From: JBDWFY01 sp039976075
GTDB taxonomy: Bacteria > Pseudomonadota > Alphaproteobacteria > Rhizobiales > Stappiaceae
Direction of reading: 5' to 3'
NCBI GenBank assembly: GCA_039976075.1
Contig: JBDWFY010000009.1
Coordinates: 310,001 to 374,000 of the forward strand
Length of the DNA stretch: 64,000 nt
Within the stretch, counting starts at the first letter, position 1; every line of letters begins with the position of its first letter. The notes below the pieces were generated by a model. The model had not been told where the DNA came from. It saw only the letters and a program-made list of their open reading frames with translations, and made no database searches. Shown here piece after piece: positions 7,818 through 16,747 of the stretch. A program made the translations under genes and the position numbers.

Positions 7818-9224
7818 ATGGGCTCGGTCGGCACGATGTTCTGGACATTTTTTTTGATAATTCTGGCCGTTGCTGTTGCAGCCTATTATTTCGGCCGGGT
7901 CCGGGCGAGGCAGGTGGCAGGGGACCATGTTTCTTCTCTGCACTCGCGCCCGCCTTTTCATGGCGGCTATCTTGCTATTATGTCGGCATTGCCGGCGTTT
8001 ATTCTTCTCCTTGCATGGACCATGTTTTCGCCTCAGGTCATGGATCGCTTGGTGGTCGCGGACAATGCTGATGTGTTGGCGGGTATGGGTAAGCCGCAGG
8101 TCGAAGCTTTTCTGCGCGACTCCAAGGCACTTGCTTTTGGCGGTATTGTGGGGTTCTCCAGCGATGCCAAAGCCGCCGCAGCGGAAACCTATAAATCGCT
8201 TTTCCAGACAAGCGCGGTCCTGCTGTCAGTTTTGATTGCTATCCTGATTGCCGGAGGTTTTTATCGCGGCTTCCAACAGATCTCTCAAGCCAAACGGGCC
8301 CGTCATTTTGTCGAGCGCACAGTTATGGTCGCGCTGACGCTCTGTTCGGTTGTCGCAATTCTGACGACCATCGGGATCGTCATTTCGCTCGTTTTCGAGA
8401 GCTTGATGTTCTTCAGAAAGGTACCGTTTTTCGATTTCGTCTTTGGTCTGCACTGGAGCCCGCAGAGTGCATTTGAAGGCGCTGGAGCCGCCGCATCGGA
8501 GACCAATTCTGAGGTGTTCGGCGCCATTCCTCTGTTGGTCGGAACATTGGTCATCACAGCTATCGCCATATTCGTTGCTGCGCCGATAGGGCTGCTGGCG
8601 GCGATTTATCTTTCCGACTATGCCAGTGGTGCCGTTCGCTCGGTCGCCAAACCGATGCTGGAAATTCTGGCCGGAATTCCGACTGTGGTTTACGGATTTT
8701 TTGCCGCCCTGACTGTTGCCCCGTTCTTTCGAGGAACAGGGGAAGCGATCGGACTGACCGTGTCCTCCGAATCCGCGCTTGCCGCCGGTATTGTCATGGG
8801 CATCATGATCATTCCCTTTGTCTCTTCACTCTCCGACGATGTGATCAATTCGGTGCCTCAATCGTTGCGCGATGGCTCCGCGGGGCTTGGTGCAACGAAA
8901 TCCGAGACGATTCGGAATGTGGTGCTGCCTGCCGCTCTGCCGGGCATTGTATCGGCTCTGATCCTGGCCATCTCACGCGCCATTGGCGAGACAATGATTG
9001 TGGTGATGGCCGCAGGTCTTGCTGCCAACATGACGATCAATCCACTGGAAGCGGTGACCACAGTGACTGTGCAGATTGTCACTTTGCTGGTTGGCGACCA
9101 GGAATTTGACAGTGCCAAGACGCTTGCAGCATTTGCCCTTGGTTTGTTGCTCTTCTGCGTAACGCTTGCCCTGAACATCGTCGCTCTGCGCGTTGTGCAT
9201 AAATATAGGGAACAGTATGACTGA
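7818..9224 (+). CDS. pstC: Phosphate ABC transporter permease PstC
   Basis: A 468-residue inner-membrane permease of the long alphaproteobacterial PstC form: an N-terminal part with two or three membrane helices (about residues 10-30, 53-70 and 120-150) precedes the core permease. The EAA-like loop is PQSLRDGSAGLGATKSETIRNVVLPAALPGI. ATG 7836 (MFWTFFLII) is an equally possible start, as neither has a good Shine-Dalgarno sequence. The last 8 bases overlap pstA, suggesting coupled translation. It pairs with PstA to form the phosphate channel. Confidence 0.94.
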   Translation: MGSVGTMFWTFFLIILAVAVAAYYFGRVRARQVAGDHVSSLHSRPPFHGGYLAIMSALPAFILLLAWTMFSPQVMDRLVVADNADVLAGMGKPQVEAFLRDSKALAFGGIVGFSSDAKAAAAETYKSLFQTSAVLLSVLIAILIAGGFYRGFQQISQAKRARHFVERTVMVALTLCSVVAILTTIGIVISLVFESLMFFRKVPFFDFVFGLHWSPQSAFEGAGAAASETNSEVFGAIPLLVGTLVITAIAIFVAAPIGLLAAIYLSDYASGAVRSVAKPMLEILAGIPTVVYGFFAALTVAPFFRGTGEAIGLTVSSESALAAGIVMGIMIIPFVSSLSDDVINSVPQSLRDGSAGLGATKSETIRNVVLPAALPGIVSALILAISRAIGETMIVVMAAGLAANMTINPLEAVTTVTVQIVTLLVGDQEFDSAKTLAAFALGLLLFCVTLALNIVALRVVHKYREQYD

Positions 9225-11031
9225 TATGCTCCAGTCGCCTTCGGTCCAATCTGTCGACAGCGTTCACACATCCGATGCAGCACGCAGGCGGCTTGCAAAA
9301 CGCTACGCATCTGAGCGCCGGTTCAAGTTTTACGGACTGGCAGCCATTGTGGCCGCCGCAGGATTTCTGGTGCTGCTCCTGAGCACGATTATCGGGAAGG
9401 GCCTGCCGGCCTTCACCTATAACTACCTCTCTGTGCCCATCAATCTGACCTCAGTGGATCCTGTGGATCCCGGTGCCTCAGACTATAACAAATTGATCCG
9501 CGATGGTCTGAAACAGGAGTTGCCTTTTGCGAGTGATCGCCGCAATCGCCGGGTTCTATACGGTCTTGTATCCAGTGGGTCTAACGTACTGCTTCGCAGA
9601 GAAGTCATTGATGATCCGTCGATGATTACGAATACAAAGTCGGCCTCCATTCCGCTTTCCGATTTTGCTGATCTCTATGTAAAGGGTCTGATTACCGCCA
9701 AGGAAACCCGCAAAGGGACGGGTAGTGCTTCGCTGGAAGGCACTGAAGGGTCCGTAAAGATCCTGTCAACTGCGAGCGACTTTCAGGAAATTCTGGAAGA
9801 AGTGAAGCAGGAACTTGCGGCAAATGCCGCCGCAGTGCGCAACGAAGTTGAAGGAAAAAACCGCAGTCTTCAATCCATCGAGCAGAGACTGGAAACTGTA
9901 GCAGAGCGGATTAAAAGCGCTTCCGATGCAGATCGACCAAGACTTGAAGCGACGCTTGAAAGTCTGACGGCCTCCAAGGCGACAATAACCGGTCAAATTG
10001 AAAGTCTGTCAGCGGATGCACAGTCCCTCGAAATACGTGCCGAAGATGCCAGCCAACAGGAAGCGCTGACCACCACACTGCCTTCGTATCTGCTCCACAT
10101 CAATGGGGGGGTGGTCAAGATCAACAAGGTCGATGCAAACGGCGCGGAGGGTGAAGTCTACGTCCCACTTGAGACGAATGCGCAAGCTGCGGCTGGTTCG
10201 TGGTGGATCGAGCAACTCACTGTCCCGGAAGGTTCCCGCAAATTTTCCGACAAGGAAATCGCGTGGACGGACTATTTGACTGAAAAAGGGCTGGTCTCAA
10301 ATCAGATCAACAGCATTTTCTTCACGTCAGGCGCCAGTCGCGAGCCGGAAATGGCTGGGATCTGGGGCGCTGTTGTGGGTTCGTTGTTCACAATGATCGT
10401 TACATTACTGTTGGCTTTTCCGATTGGTGTCGCCGCGGCTATTTATCTGGAGGAGTTTGCGCCCAAGAATCGATTGACGATGCTGATAGAGGTCAATATC
10501 AACAATCTGGCCGCTGTCCCCTCGATTGTCTTCGGACTGCTCGGCCTGGCGGTATTCCTCAATCTTTTCGGTTTACCACGCTCAGCTCCGCTTGTCGGCG
10601 GTATGGTTCTGACGTTGATGACGCTGCCGACGATTATTATTGCATCCCGGGCTGCCCTCAAGGCCGTTCCTCCTTCAATTCGCGAGGCGGCACTGGGCAT
10701 CGGAGCATCCAAGCTGCAGGCTGTGTTTCATCATGTCTTGCCGTTGGCTATGCCGGGAATATTGACCGGAACAATTATCGGCATGGCCCAGGCTTTGGGT
10801 GAAACAGCGCCGCTGCTGATGATCGGTATGGTTGCCTTTATCGTGGACATTCCGGGCGGGCCGCTCGATCCTGCCACGGTCCTACCGGTTCAGATCTATA
10901 TGTGGGCAGACTTCCCGGAGCCTGCATTCCAACAAAAAACATCGGCTGCGATCATGGTTCTTCTTGGATTTCTAATCGCCATGAACGCGATCGCAATAAT
11001 CCTGCGTAAGCGCTTTGAGCGCCGCTGGTAA
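9217..11031 (+). CDS. pstA: Phosphate ABC transporter permease PstA, long form
   Basis: A 604-residue permease. ATG 9217 with AGGGAA upstream is chosen over an earlier ATG at 9193. After a first membrane helix (about residues 40-60) comes a periplasmic insert of some 300 residues with a heptad-rich stretch (about 195-285, rich in E, K, Q, L), then the core permease with an EAA loop near PPSIREAALGIGASKLQAVFHHVLP. The insert corresponds to the extra N-terminal domain (DUF3333 type) of alphaproteobacterial PstA proteins; E. coli PstA is about 296 residues. It overlaps pstC by 8 bases and precedes pstB by 23. The insert's role is unknown. Confidence 0.94.
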   Translation: MTDMLQSPSVQSVDSVHTSDAARRRLAKRYASERRFKFYGLAAIVAAAGFLVLLLSTIIGKGLPAFTYNYLSVPINLTSVDPVDPGASDYNKLIRDGLKQELPFASDRRNRRVLYGLVSSGSNVLLRREVIDDPSMITNTKSASIPLSDFADLYVKGLITAKETRKGTGSASLEGTEGSVKILSTASDFQEILEEVKQELAANAAAVRNEVEGKNRSLQSIEQRLETVAERIKSASDADRPRLEATLESLTASKATITGQIESLSADAQSLEIRAEDASQQEALTTTLPSYLLHINGGVVKINKVDANGAEGEVYVPLETNAQAAAGSWWIEQLTVPEGSRKFSDKEIAWTDYLTEKGLVSNQINSIFFTSGASREPEMAGIWGAVVGSLFTMIVTLLLAFPIGVAAAIYLEEFAPKNRLTMLIEVNINNLAAVPSIVFGLLGLAVFLNLFGLPRSAPLVGGMVLTLMTLPTIIIASRAALKAVPPSIREAALGIGASKLQAVFHHVLPLAMPGILTGTIIGMAQALGETAPLLMIGMVAFIVDIPGGPLDPATVLPVQIYMWADFPEPAFQQKTSAAIMVLLGFLIAMNAIAIILRKRFERRW

Positions 11032-11054
11032 GACAATTCTCAGGAGTTCGACGA

Positions 11055-11891
11055 ATGTCAGTTCAAGAAGCCATAGAGAGTGAAGGCACTGATCTGCCGA
11101 ACAATAGTGCAGCGATGCAGACCGAAGAAGGCGTCTCGGTCAAAATGCGCGGCAGCGATGTCGACGTTTTCTATGGTCCTAAACAGGCTCTGTTCGAAGT
11201 TAATCTGGATGTTCGGGAGCGGCACGTTACCGCCCTGATCGGTCCTTCGGGTTGCGGCAAGTCGACATTTCTGCGCTGCCTTAACAGGATGAACGATACG
11301 ATTGATATTTGCCGGGTGGAAGGCGATATTCGGCTTGACGCGGACGATATTTACGATCCCAAAATCGATGTTGTTGAATTGCGCGCCCGGGTCGGCATGG
11401 TGTTTCAAAAGCCGAACCCATTTCCAAAGTCCATCTTTGAAAACGTAGCTTATGGGCCGCGCATTCATGGCCTGGCTGGATCGAAGGACGATCTGGAGGA
11501 AATTGTCGCCGGTTCCCTGCAGAAAGCAGGATTGTTTGAGGAAGTAAAGGACCGGCTGGATGCGCCTGGTACCGGACTCTCAGGCGGACAACAGCAGCGT
11601 TTGTGTATTGCACGGGCAATTGCGGTCAGTCCGGAAGTTATTCTGATGGATGAACCCTGCTCGGCGCTGGATCCGATCGCGACGGCGAAGGTGGAAGAAT
11701 TGATCGATGATCTGCGCGAAAATTACACAATTGTAATCGTGACGCATTCAATGCAGCAGGCTGCCCGCGTCAGTCAGCGCACGGCGTTTTTTCATCTGGG
11801 GAAACTGGTGGAAGAAGGAACGACAGACGATATGTTTACCAACCCCAAAGACAAGCGGACACAGGACTATATCACTGGGCGTTTCGGATAA
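11055..11891 (+). CDS. pstB: Phosphate ABC transporter ATP-binding protein PstB
   Basis: A 278-residue ATPase with Walker A GPSGCGKST, Q-loop MVFQKPNPFPKSI (a PstB hallmark), signature LSGGQQQRLCIARA, Walker B VILMDEPCSALDP and switch His in VTHSMQQAARVS. The Cys in DEPCSALDP is also typical of PstB. A CAGGAG lies just before the ATG. About 30 residues precede the ABC core, a common N-terminal extension. It powers phosphate import through PstC/PstA and, with PhoU, is thought to signal to PhoR. Confidence 0.97.
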   Translation: MSVQEAIESEGTDLPNNSAAMQTEEGVSVKMRGSDVDVFYGPKQALFEVNLDVRERHVTALIGPSGCGKSTFLRCLNRMNDTIDICRVEGDIRLDADDIYDPKIDVVELRARVGMVFQKPNPFPKSIFENVAYGPRIHGLAGSKDDLEEIVAGSLQKAGLFEEVKDRLDAPGTGLSGGQQQRLCIARAIAVSPEVILMDEPCSALDPIATAKVEELIDDLRENYTIVIVTHSMQQAARVSQRTAFFHLGKLVEEGTTDDMFTNPKDKRTQDYITGRFG

Positions 11892-12028
11892 TCTGCCGTG
11901 TTTTACCCTCTACCGCCGGGGACAGTTCGTCTCAATCGGATCCGACGTCACCGCAGTGGTTTGAAGACGGTTACAGGTCAGTAAAGGTGGTTTTGACGCC
12001 TTATCTGATCTGGAAAAGGAGACCAATA

Positions 12029-12736
12029 ATGAACGAACATATCGTCAAGGCCTACGACGAAGAGCTTACGGCTCTGGCTGGGCAGATCACAGAGATGGGC
12101 GGTCTGGCCGAGGAAATCGTCAGCGAAGCCGTTCTGACATTGACGCGTCTTGATGCGGACAAAGCCAATGAGGTTATCGCCAAGGACGCCCGTATCGACA
12201 AAATGCAGACGGATCTGGAAGAGCAAGCAATTCTTCTTATTGCGCGCCGCCAGCCGGTTGCCGGCGACTTGCGTGACATCGTAGCGGCGCTGCGCATTTC
12301 CAATGATCTGGAACGGGTTGGCGATTTGGCAAAAAACATCGCCAAGCGAGTCATTATCATCAGCGATAGCGTGCAGTCCAAGAAACTGACTCTCGGCGTT
12401 GAGCACCTTTCGGAAATGGCACAGATGCAGCTCAAGAATGTGCTCGATGCCTATGCGCAACGCGATGAAGAGATGGCCAATCTGGTGCGGGAGCGAGATG
12501 AAGAGATCGATGCGTTGTACACCTCTCTTTTCCGGGAGCTTCTGACTTACATGATGGAAGATCCGCGTCAGATATCAATGTGTGCTCATCTTCTGTTCTG
12601 TGCCAAGAACATTGAGCGTATCGGTGACCATGCCACCAATATTGCTGAGAACGTCTACTACATGGAGCGGGGGGAAATGCCCGGCTCCGATCGTCCAAAG
12701 TCCGATGAATTGTCGGCCATTGAAAATGGTGCTTGA
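12029..12736 (+). CDS. phoU: Phosphate signalling protein PhoU
   Basis: A 235-residue all-helical protein made of two PhoU repeats (about residues 15-105 and 120-210). The metal-binding-type motifs appear in both halves: LRISNDLERVGDLAKNIAKR and LLFCAKNIERIGDHATNIAE. ATG 12029 follows AAAGGAGA and is preferred over an upstream in-frame start. PhoU couples Pst transporter state to PhoR and restrains the pathway when phosphate is plentiful. The gene is 137 bases after pstB and 64 before phoB. Confidence 0.97.
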   Translation: MNEHIVKAYDEELTALAGQITEMGGLAEEIVSEAVLTLTRLDADKANEVIAKDARIDKMQTDLEEQAILLIARRQPVAGDLRDIVAALRISNDLERVGDLAKNIAKRVIIISDSVQSKKLTLGVEHLSEMAQMQLKNVLDAYAQRDEEMANLVRERDEEIDALYTSLFRELLTYMMEDPRQISMCAHLLFCAKNIERIGDHATNIAENVYYMERGEMPGSDRPKSDELSAIENGA

Positions 12737-12800
12737 GTGCTGAAATGTCGTGATGATGTGGCTCTGAGCGGGCGATACTTTGCGAGCTGGAGAATATGGA

Positions 12801-13499
12801 ATGCCTAAAGTCCTTATTGTCGAAGATGAAGAGCCCTTGAGCTTGTTGCTGAGGTACAATCTTGAGGCTGAGGGATATGCGGTTGAGAGTTGTTCCCGCG
12901 GCGATGAGGCAGAGATTCGTCTGCGGGAAAGCCAACCCGATTTGCTGCTGCTTGATTGGATGCTGCCGGGATTGTCGGGCATTGAACTCTGCCGACGGTT
13001 GCGGGCTCGGGGCGAAACGGAGCGTATTCCCATCATTATGCTGACTGCTCGCGGTGAAGAAGCCGAGCGCATTCGCGGCCTTGCAACCGGCGCGGACGAT
13101 TATGTCGTGAAACCCTTCTCCATTCCCGAGTTGATGGCGCGTGTCAGGGCCATATTACGCCGTGCGAAACCCGAAGTGGTTTCCTCGCAATTGCGCTCAG
13201 GCGATATTGAGTTGGACCGGGAGACACATCGGGTGCGACGTTCAGGTCGTGAAATTCATCTGGGTCCGACCGAATTCCGATTGCTCGAGTATCTCATGCA
13301 AGCACCTGGTCGCGTGTTTTCGCGCGAGCAGTTGCTTGATGGCGTGTGGGGCCATGATGTGTATGTGGATGAGCGCACCGTTGATGTTCATGTCGGTCGA
13401 TTGCGCAAGGCACTCAACAAAGGTTTCGGTAAGGATCCTATCCGGACCGTCAGGGGGGCAGGCTACGCATTTAACGATCAGTTTGTTGCAAACGCTTGA
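12801..13499 (+). CDS. phoB: Phosphate regulon response regulator PhoB
   Basis: A 232-residue OmpR/PhoB-family regulator. The receiver domain (1-120) has the acidic pair D9/E10, phospho-acceptor Asp52 (LLLLDWMLPG) and the late Lys in DDYVVKPFS. The C-terminal winged helix (about 130-228) includes GPTEFRLLEYLMQAPGRVFSREQLL and RTVDVHVGRLRKALNK. ATG 12801 has GGAG eight bases upstream and gives the usual MPKVLIVEDE N-terminus. Phosphorylated by PhoR, it should bind the PHO box at 6606-6623. No clear terminator follows. Confidence 0.97.
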   Translation: MPKVLIVEDEEPLSLLLRYNLEAEGYAVESCSRGDEAEIRLRESQPDLLLLDWMLPGLSGIELCRRLRARGETERIPIIMLTARGEEAERIRGLATGADDYVVKPFSIPELMARVRAILRRAKPEVVSSQLRSGDIELDRETHRVRRSGREIHLGPTEFRLLEYLMQAPGRVFSREQLLDGVWGHDVYVDERTVDVHVGRLRKALNKGFGKDPIRTVRGAGYAFNDQFVANA

Positions 13500-13602
13500 G
13501 GAACTGCCGCGCTGCTCACCGGATTGAATAATTGGACCGCTGTGATAAATCCCGATCGGGTTGAAATTCAGTGGCCAAATATAGTTCACAGGAATGGCCT
13601 GG

Positions 13603-14736
13603 TCACACGCTGTGTTCAACATCATCATGTACCATAAAGCGTGAAATAAACGGCAGGCTGGCCGCTCCAATGGCTTTGCCAAGCGGGCCGACATTGGCAG
13701 CGACAACATCGATACCCTGAAGATTTACCTCAAGCTGCTCACAGATCGAGCGTTGTATTCTGGGCGGCGTAATTCCGCTGACAACGACCGTTCGAACGTC
13801 GATAAACGTGCACAATTGCGATGTCGCTACGCAGAGTGCATCCCGACACTCAGTGGTCCATTCATCGACAGTTTGTCCAAACGCCGACCAGTCTTCCTCA
13901 AAGCGCCAGAGTTGAGAGGTTTTTGTCTCCTGGCCACCGATCATTTTTTCAAGGGTGAGGACACCGGGCAGATTTGGTTTTAGTTCCGGACCGGCATTTC
14001 CCGCGTAAATTCGCTGATTCAGGATCAGGCGGTTATGTGTTCTGGCACCAATGAAGAAAAACAAATAATCGTTCAGCGATTTGGCTTCTCCAAACAGGCT
14101 TTCAGCGCTGGCTGCAGCCGTAATGTCATTCTGTATGAATATCGGTAAGTCAGTCAGTGGTGCCAGAAATGTTTCGAAATCAAACTCTTTCCAGTCGTTA
14201 TCTCCGCCGACCTTTGGCCAGGATTGAATTGTTGAGGGGAGGGCCACGCCCATGCCGATTATGCGATTGCGTGAATTCGGTTTCAGCCGATTGACAACTT
14301 CCGGGACGGTCTGCGCGAGAAACGCTTTGACCGCCTGAAGCGCAGGAGTGTCGTAGTAAAAAGCTTCCCGGAATCGAACCTTTCCCAAAAAGTCGATCAG
14401 CACGATGTCGGTTGCTCGGGAACCAACGCTGACCCCAAGGGAAAAGGCACCTTCGGGGTTCAATGACATCGGAATTGTTGGCGGGCCGACACGTCCACGC
14501 TGCGCTTCGCCCCGGACGACAAGCCCATCCTGTTCCAACGAGCGAACGATCACCGATATCGTTTGTGCAGAAAGCCCGCTTTCCCGGCCAAGTTCCAGTC
14601 GTGACATGCCTTTGTTCTGCAAAAGCAGAGACATGATTAGGCGCTCATTAAATGAACGGACGCTTATCTGATTGAGACCACCACTTTTGTCCGCAATGCG
14701 CAGGCTGGGTGGCGGTGCAAATCTCATGTCCGGCAA
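13603..14736 (-). CDS. ROK-family transcriptional repressor
   Basis: A 377-residue protein with an N-terminal winged helix (about residues 25-90: NERLIMSLLLQNKGMSRLELGRESGLSAQTISVIVRSLEQDGLV) joined to a ROK sugar-kinase-like domain. The usual ROK zinc motif CxCGxxGC is absent and the Gly-rich GTGIGGG loop is replaced by IGARTHN, so it is a regulator without kinase activity; the NDITAAASAE strand keeps the sugar-contact Asp. The TTG start at 14736 has GAGG seven bases upstream; ATG 14727 is the alternative. It lies downstream of the esterase gene and divergent from the frcBCA-like operon, whose palindromic operator (15537-15559) it probably reads. Confidence 0.85.
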   Translation of the reverse strand: MPDMRFAPPPSLRIADKSGGLNQISVRSFNERLIMSLLLQNKGMSRLELGRESGLSAQTISVIVRSLEQDGLVVRGEAQRGRVGPPTIPMSLNPEGAFSLGVSVGSRATDIVLIDFLGKVRFREAFYYDTPALQAVKAFLAQTVPEVVNRLKPNSRNRIIGMGVALPSTIQSWPKVGGDNDWKEFDFETFLAPLTDLPIFIQNDITAAASAESLFGEAKSLNDYLFFFIGARTHNRLILNQRIYAGNAGPELKPNLPGVLTLEKMIGGQETKTSQLWRFEEDWSAFGQTVDEWTTECRDALCVATSQLCTFIDVRTVVVSGITPPRIQRSICEQLEVNLQGIDVVAANVGPLGKAIGAASLPFISRFMVHDDVEHSV

Positions 14737-14822
14737 AAGGTTGCCTCACTTCTCTTGTGCTTCTGTTGAGCGATCATAGTCATCCGGTCTCTGCACGCCG
14801 ATTGTACAGAATAAAAAAACAG

Positions 14823-15464
14823 TTAGGGCCAACCAATCGCCAGAATTTCTTCCGCTAACGCTTCCCCCAGTAATTTGTGGGAGTTTTTGTCCAGATGAAA
14901 TCCGTCTTCCGGACTGGAACTGACGACTTGGCCGGCATCGAAGAAATGCACTTCAAGAGCATCGGCGATGCGTTCGTATTCAGCTGCAAGCGCATGAGAT
15001 TTTTCATGGGCGCCGTCAAAAACCTGGGCCCAGTCCTTCAGGTCCTTACAAACAGGGGGCGGCGCGACGATCATGATTTCCGGGATTGATCCGTCAATTC
15101 CGATAGGGCGTTCCTTTATATCCTGGATGAGCGCACCCACTCCCATGGCAATTTCCGATGCTGGTTTGTTGAAGCGAATTTTCAGATCATTTGTTCCCAG
15201 CATGATGATGATCAGATCCAACGGTTTGTGGCTCATGACGCAGGGACGAAGATAGGTTCGCCCGTTCTTTTCCGCACCCTCAATGGGATCATCATCGACT
15301 GTTGTTCGGCCACTGAGGCCTTCCTCGATGACCAGCCACTGATCACCGATGATTTGTCTGACGACACCGGGCCAGCGAACTGCTGGACCATATCTGTCGT
15401 CCGGCCGATTGGCCGTGGTCTGCCCATAAGTGTTGGAATCCCCGAAACACAAAACTGAACGCAT
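14823..15464 (-). CDS. SGNH/GDSL-family esterase
   Basis: A 213-residue SGNH hydrolase. Block I is CFGDSNTYG (nucleophile Ser10), block II GLSGRTT supplies the oxyanion Gly, block III is LGTNDLK, and block V is DGFHLDKNSH with the catalytic Asp and His. There is no signal peptide, so it is cytoplasmic. Family members remove acetyl or aryl esters, including acetyl groups from sugars. It starts the minus-strand pair esterase-ROK repressor, next to a sugar transporter, so deacylation of an imported sugar ester is a reasonable guess. Confidence 0.85.
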   Translation of the reverse strand: MRSVLCFGDSNTYGQTTANRPDDRYGPAVRWPGVVRQIIGDQWLVIEEGLSGRTTVDDDPIEGAEKNGRTYLRPCVMSHKPLDLIIIMLGTNDLKIRFNKPASEIAMGVGALIQDIKERPIGIDGSIPEIMIVAPPPVCKDLKDWAQVFDGAHEKSHALAAEYERIADALEVHFFDAGQVVSSSPEDGFHLDKNSHKLLGEALAEEILAIGWP

Positions 15465-15536
15465 TTTCCATTCTTTCTTATTTCCGGACCGGTTCTGTCA
15501 TGGTCATTTCTAGAAAACTAATCAAGCGTCGTCAAT

Positions 15537-15559
15537 TAATAATTCATAATGAATAATTA
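15537..15559. promoter_or_regulatory. Near-perfect palindrome, probable ROK operator
   Basis: ATTCAT (15542-15547), a central A, and ATGAAT (15549-15554) form a perfect dyad that extends outward to TAAT/ATTA arms at 15537 and 15559, giving 10 of 11 matching positions per arm. It lies midway between the esterase-ROK genes and the binding-protein gene and overlaps a TTGACA (15560-15565) that could be the -35 of the rightward operon. Confidence 0.65.
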
Positions 15560-15658
15560 TTGACAGATGGTTCGACTGATGCTTGATTGGGGCAGGGAAA
15601 GCCGCCGGGGTGTTGGCTGAATAGTGGTACTTAAAATTTTCAGGTGGAGGATAAGTAG

Positions 15659-16642
15659 GTGAATTTCAAGGGAGTTCTGAAATCTCTATTGAGCGCTTGT
15701 GTCGTAACCGCGGGTCTGTCAGCACCTGTTGCAGCGGCCGATTATGGTCCCATCATTGCGATAAGCGGCCCGTTGTCGTGGCCGTTTTTTGCCGCGGTCA
15801 AGCAGGGATTTGATGACGCATCCGAAACTTTTAACCTCGACTATCAGTATGTCGCCGTCACGGATACGGCGAATATGACCAGCGATTATCCCCGGCTGCT
15901 GCAACAGGCAATAAGCCGCAATCCTCGAATGCTGCTTGTTGGTGAGTTTTTCCCCGACGGCATGGATCCATTGATTAAGGAAGCCACCGCAAAGGGGATC
16001 CCCGTTCTTATTCACAATTCGGGACAAACTCTCTGGGAGCAAAACGGATCAATTGGCTTCATCGGCGAAGACCCGTTCCAGATGGGGTACAAAGCGGGCG
16101 AGTTGCAGGCCAAGGCAGGGGTAACGGAAGGCCTCTGCTTCAACCAGGTGCCCGGCAATCCGACCGTTGAGGAGAGGTGCAATGGCTATGTGGCGGCCAT
16201 GGAAAAAGCCGGTCTGAAAACCATCTATCAGACCATCGGAACCGGCGATGCCACCAATCCGCAAGCCATGACGCAGGCCATTAAGGGGACATTGCAGGCA
16301 AATCCGACGATTGACGGCATTTATACGCTCAACGCTGTTCCGGCGATGAGTGCGCTGCGTGCTGTCGAAGAAGTCGGACGCAAGGGTGAAGTGATTGTCG
16401 GCACGGCGGACCTGTCCAACGAGGCGCTTGAGGCGATAAAATCCGGTGACCTCGCTTTTGCAATGGACCAGCAACCCTATCTCCAGGGTTTCTTGTCAAT
16501 CCAGATCGCGCATCAATATCTGAATTACGGTCTCAGTCCCATCGGCCACGTAAAAACCGGCCCACTCGTCGTGGATAAGGAAAATGTCGATCACACACTG
16601 GATGTGAACAAGAAACATCCTGGAATTCGTGGCGCGTCTTGA
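15659..16642 (+). CDS. Sugar ABC transporter substrate-binding protein, CUT2 type
   Basis: A 327-residue periplasmic binding protein. The GTG start is supported by GGTGGAGG upstream and a clear signal peptide (VNFKGVLKSLLSACVVTAGLSAPVAAA). The mature part has the type I fold pattern of ribose/fructose-binding proteins: AVKQGFDDASETFNLDY, ISRNPRMLLVGEF, then IPVLIHNSG and a late MDQQPYLQGFLSIQIA that is typical of this group. It heads the binding protein-permease-ATPase operon. The substrate is unknown; the flanking ROK repressor and esterase suggest a sugar or acylated sugar. Confidence 0.88.
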   Translation: MNFKGVLKSLLSACVVTAGLSAPVAAADYGPIIAISGPLSWPFFAAVKQGFDDASETFNLDYQYVAVTDTANMTSDYPRLLQQAISRNPRMLLVGEFFPDGMDPLIKEATAKGIPVLIHNSGQTLWEQNGSIGFIGEDPFQMGYKAGELQAKAGVTEGLCFNQVPGNPTVEERCNGYVAAMEKAGLKTIYQTIGTGDATNPQAMTQAIKGTLQANPTIDGIYTLNAVPAMSALRAVEEVGRKGEVIVGTADLSNEALEAIKSGDLAFAMDQQPYLQGFLSIQIAHQYLNYGLSPIGHVKTGPLVVDKENVDHTLDVNKKHPGIRGAS

Positions 16643-16681
16643 GACATAGTGAGTAGGTGTCTTTTCGTGCTCTGACTTGCG

Positions 16682-16719
16682 CACAGCGGGTTGACCGGTT
16701 TCTCCGGTGGCCCGTTGTG
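16682..16719 (+). other. Hairpin between binding-protein and permease genes
   Basis: CACAGCGGG (16682-16690) pairs with CCCGTTGTG (16711-16719) with one G-U, and inside it ACCGG (16694-16698) pairs with CCGGT (16704-16708). It fills much of the 105-base gap after the binding-protein gene. There is no T-run, so an mRNA-stabilising or attenuating hairpin is more likely than a full terminator. Confidence 0.6.
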
Positions 16720-16747
16720 TGTTCATCTTCAAGGTTACCCTGATCTC

